This document shows, piece by piece, positions 61,722 to 64,000 of a stretch of DNA of 64,000 bases. A program made the position numbers and the translations under genes. Each line of letters begins with the position of its first letter. The first letter of the stretch is position 1. The notes under the pieces are model-generated. The model ran no database searches and had not been told where the DNA came from. It was given only the letters and a program-made list of their open reading frames with translations. Source of the stretch: Nostoc sp. C052 (lineage in GTDB: Bacteria; Cyanobacteriota; Cyanobacteriia; Cyanobacteriales; Nostocaceae); the NCBI RefSeq assembly GCF_013393905.1, contig NZ_CP040272.1, forward strand, positions 1,550,001 through 1,614,000, read 5' to 3'.

Positions 61722-63317
61722 CTAAGAATTTGTCGCCCATCTGATCAGTGCTTGGGTTAAACCATCTAAAGTATATTCTTCAGCTTCTACATCCACACGT
61801 CCGAATAAAGTATGGCAAGTTTTGGAGGTTTGGGGGCCGATAGAGGCAATACAAACGCCCTCTAAGAATTGGCTAGCATCAGAGTTGTGGGAAAATATAT
61901 TGTTAGTAAGCTCACAGAAAAATTGCACAGTTTTAGAACTGGCAAAGGTAATCACGTCTACCTTGCGGTTTTGCAGAGCTAACTCTGCGGCACGTGGAAT
62001 ACTACTAGGACAACAAGATTGATATGCAGCAACTTCTATTACCTTTGCTCCCTTGATGGTTAATTCTTTAACTAAAACTTCCCTTCCACCGCTTTCAACT
62101 CTGGGAAATAAAACCGTTTTACCATCCAGTTGCTCTGGGAAATTTTCTACTAAAGAATCGGCAACAAAATTGGGGGGAATAAAATCTGCTTGCAGAGAGC
62201 GTTGTTTGAGACTTTGGGCTGTTTTCTCACCAACAACGGCAATTTTGACACCTGCTAAGGCACGGGTATCTTTACCTTGGGCATTTAGCCTTTCAAAAAA
62301 GTAGTCTATGCCATTGGTAGAAGTGAGAATTAACCAGTCGAAGTCAGATAAATGAGCGATCGCACGATCCAAAGCTTCCCAAGTGGAAGGCGGGCCGATT
62401 TCTAAGGTAGGCATTTCGATGACTGTTGCACCTAATGCGATCAGGCGATCGCTAAATTGACTCGACTGGCTAACTGAACGTGTCACTAAGATTATTTTAC
62501 CAGTAAGGGGAGATCGGGAGAAGTTGCTTGACATAGCAGGGGGGCTAAAAGTTTTGGCTGTAGTCGAATCCTGACAATCTATTTTCTCAGGTTGTAAGTA
62601 CTTGCGTAGCCCAACAACTTCGCCAATCACAATTACCGCCGGAGAAAGTGATAATCCGATGGTTTGTTCCCAAATATTGCCTAGTTGCGCTGTCCAAATT
62701 TGTTGATTAGGAGTTCCCGCCCAACGGATGATGGCAATGGGTGTTAAGTGCGATCGCCCGTGCCGCATCAGTTGATCTACAATCTCTGCTAGATGCTGCC
62801 CTCCCATCAAAATTACCAGTGTCTCTAAGCGTGAGAGTGCCTCCCAATCTAAAACCTCTGGTTCGTGCGCTGTCAATACTGCAAAAGCGCGGCTTAAAAC
62901 CGGATCTGTCAGGGGAATTCCTGCTAACAAAGGTGCTGCAAGGGCTGAAGAAATTCCTGGTATTAGTTCAAAATCACAATCGGATGCTGTCAACGCTTCA
63001 ATTTCAGAAGTGGAACGCCCAAAAATTAATGGATCGCCTGATTTGAGCCGTACAACTTGTTTACCTTGCTGACAGTGCGTTACAAGTAACTTATTAATCT
63101 CTGCTTGGCTTGTACTGGGTTTACCACCGCGTTTACCAACATCCAACTTCAGACAATCATCTGGTACGCACTGCAATAATTGAGCATCTACTAAAGCATC
63201 GTAGACTAACACCTGAGCAGCAGCTAAAAGATTGTAAGCCTTTACTGTCAGGTATGCCACATCTCCAGGCCCAGCACCTACAAGGTAGACTTTCCCCTTT
63301 TCTTGATTCACAATCAT
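61722..63317 (-). CDS. cobA-hemD: Uroporphyrinogen-III methyltransferase/synthase fusion (CobA-HemD)
   Basis: The 531-residue bifunctional protein carries uroporphyrinogen-III C-methyltransferase in residues about 8-250 (VYLVGAGPGDVAYLT, the SAM-site VRLKSGDPLIFGR, and GISSALAAP) and uroporphyrinogen-III synthase in about 272-530 (ILVTRSVSQSSQFSDRLIALGA, LTSTNGIDYFF, FASSKTVQFF). It makes uroporphyrinogen III and methylates it to precorrin-2, at the branch between heme/chlorophyll and siroheme/cobalamin. Fusions like this are found in other bacteria. A linker (about 250-270) rich in Ser/Thr/Pro joins the domains. coaE follows without a gap. Confidence 0.93.
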   Translation of the reverse strand: MIVNQEKGKVYLVGAGPGDVAYLTVKAYNLLAAAQVLVYDALVDAQLLQCVPDDCLKLDVGKRGGKPSTSQAEINKLLVTHCQQGKQVVRLKSGDPLIFGRSTSEIEALTASDCDFELIPGISSALAAPLLAGIPLTDPVLSRAFAVLTAHEPEVLDWEALSRLETLVILMGGQHLAEIVDQLMRHGRSHLTPIAIIRWAGTPNQQIWTAQLGNIWEQTIGLSLSPAVIVIGEVVGLRKYLQPEKIDCQDSTTAKTFSPPAMSSNFSRSPLTGKIILVTRSVSQSSQFSDRLIALGATVIEMPTLEIGPPSTWEALDRAIAHLSDFDWLILTSTNGIDYFFERLNAQGKDTRALAGVKIAVVGEKTAQSLKQRSLQADFIPPNFVADSLVENFPEQLDGKTVLFPRVESGGREVLVKELTIKGAKVIEVAAYQSCCPSSIPRAAELALQNRKVDVITFASSKTVQFFCELTNNIFSHNSDASQFLEGVCIASIGPQTSKTCHTLFGRVDVEAEEYTLDGLTQALIRWATNS

Positions 63318-63358
63318 TTGTCATTTGTCAATAGTTCTTCTTCCCCAATCCCCTTTAT

Positions 63359-64000
63359 TCAATTCGTTCGCGTATTAATTTTTTGAATGAGCTGATCGAC
63401 TTGCTCAACCATCTCCTTATTTTCTTCTGCTTGGAATAACTCTCTGGCTTTTTTGAAATTTAAAATCGCTTCTTCTAGCTGTTTTTCTCTGCCCAAAGTT
63501 ATGGCTAAATTATAGTAAGCATAAGCATAGTTGGGTACGAGACTAATAGCTTTTTTGTAATGTGCGATCGCTTCTTGTGGCTTACCTTGATCGTCCATCG
63601 CATTTCCCAAACCCGTGTAAGCTTGTGCATGTTTCGGATCGAGCCGAATCGCTTGAGTATATTCGGCGATAGCTTCGGGTAACTGTTCTTGAGCGTATAA
63701 AGCACTTGCTAAATTATAATGAGCGTCTGCATACTTGGGATTGAAACTTATAGCTTTTTTGTATTGTGCGATCGCATCTTCTAGCTTGCCTTGATCGTAT
63801 AGAGCATTTCCCAAAGCGTTATAACCTGCTGGATTTTTCGGATCGAAGCTAATGGCTGCTGTATATTCTGCCACTGCTTCTGTTGGTTTTCCCTGAGCGT
63901 ACAAAGCGTTCCCTAAGTAATAGTGAGCGTCTGCATACTTGGGATCAAGGCTAATGGCTTTTTTGTATTGTGCGATCGCTTCTTCTAGTTTGCCTTGATC
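63359..64000 (-). CDS. Tetratricopeptide-repeat protein (partial, runs off the right edge)
   Basis: The reading frame is open from its stop at 63359 to the window end (214 codons) and made of consecutive 34-residue TPRs (consensus YNLGNALYDQGKLEEAIAQYKKAISLDPKYA), six complete units being visible. A helical tail (LEEAILNFKKARELFQAEENKEMVEQVDQLIQK) follows the last repeat. The N-terminus, including any signal peptide or kinase/GT domain, is outside the window; a Met at 63904 is internal. It should act in protein-protein contacts. Confidence 0.88.
   Translation of the reverse strand, partial: DQGKLEEAIAQYKKAISLDPKYADAHYYLGNALYAQGKPTEAVAEYTAAISFDPKNPAGYNALGNALYDQGKLEDAIAQYKKAISFNPKYADAHYNLASALYAQEQLPEAIAEYTQAIRLDPKHAQAYTGLGNAMDDQGKPQEAIAHYKKAISLVPNYAYAYYNLAITLGREKQLEEAILNFKKARELFQAEENKEMVEQVDQLIQKINTRTN

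Overview
The window is chromosomal DNA of a filamentous, probably heterocyst-forming cyanobacterium, most likely a Nostoc or close relative. The basis is the many GCGATCGC (HIP1) octamers, heptamer tandem repeats such as AATGACT, and a gene set typical of Nostocales: sucrose synthase, CpcT phycobiliprotein lyase, heme oxygenase, a CobA-HemD fusion, hormogonium-polysaccharide glycosyltransferases, a TPR-CHAT giant protein and an RT-Cas1 fusion. Intergenic regions are rich in small inverted-repeat elements.

Layout. 1-1,700: start of a multi-HAMP sensor kinase, then a VapBC-type toxin-antitoxin pair wrecked by two copies of a ~127 bp MITE. 1,700-3,310: Zur-type Fur repressor, divergent from purS-purQ. 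3,500-9,230: a glycoside-phosphorylase/beta-phosphoglucomutase fusion and sucrose synthase, separated by nine 21-bp repeats. 9,700-13,280: DSP-like phosphatase and a CBS-PAS hybrid histidine kinase. 13,280-15,460: repeat-rich DNA with a Zn-ribbon protein. 15,460-18,310: Uma2 nuclease, TPR protein, cpcT. 18,480-20,520: tRNA-Cys, a row of integrase-site-like repeats, a tyrosine recombinase and decayed small genes, which looks like one edge of an integrated element.

20,600-28,860 is the defence-like island. It holds a TPR-CHAT (caspase-like) protein, an 8-repeat CRISPR array, an XRE-DUF4384 regulator, RT-Cas1, and a second minimal CRISPR array. The two arrays have the same repeat, point away from each other, and carry 271-bp leaders that are inverted copies of one another, so the regulator and RT-Cas1 lie inside one large inverted repeat. 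No cas2, cas6 or effector gene is present. Array 1 reads toward the TPR-CHAT gene 82 bp away.

29,100-36,390: carbonic anhydrase, small conserved cyanobacterial proteins, ABA4-like protein, CobW GTPase, heme oxygenase and phosphoglucosamine mutase. 37,000-44,300: a polysaccharide locus (HpsL-like polymerase-type membrane protein and five glycosyltransferases). 45,280-46,610: 1-Cys peroxiredoxin and Uma2. 46,600-55,780: a metal (probably copper) resistance cluster: DUF305 lipoprotein, membrane-fusion protein, RND pump, FixH-like lipoprotein, DUF2808 protein and an RppA/RppB-type two-component pair. The same direct-repeat box (TGAAAT-N5-TGAAAT) precedes three of its genes. 56,160-64,000: hydrophilic protein, methyltransferase, pentapeptide-repeat protein, universal stress protein, DOPA-dioxygenase-like protein, CoaE, CobA-HemD and a TPR protein cut by the window edge.
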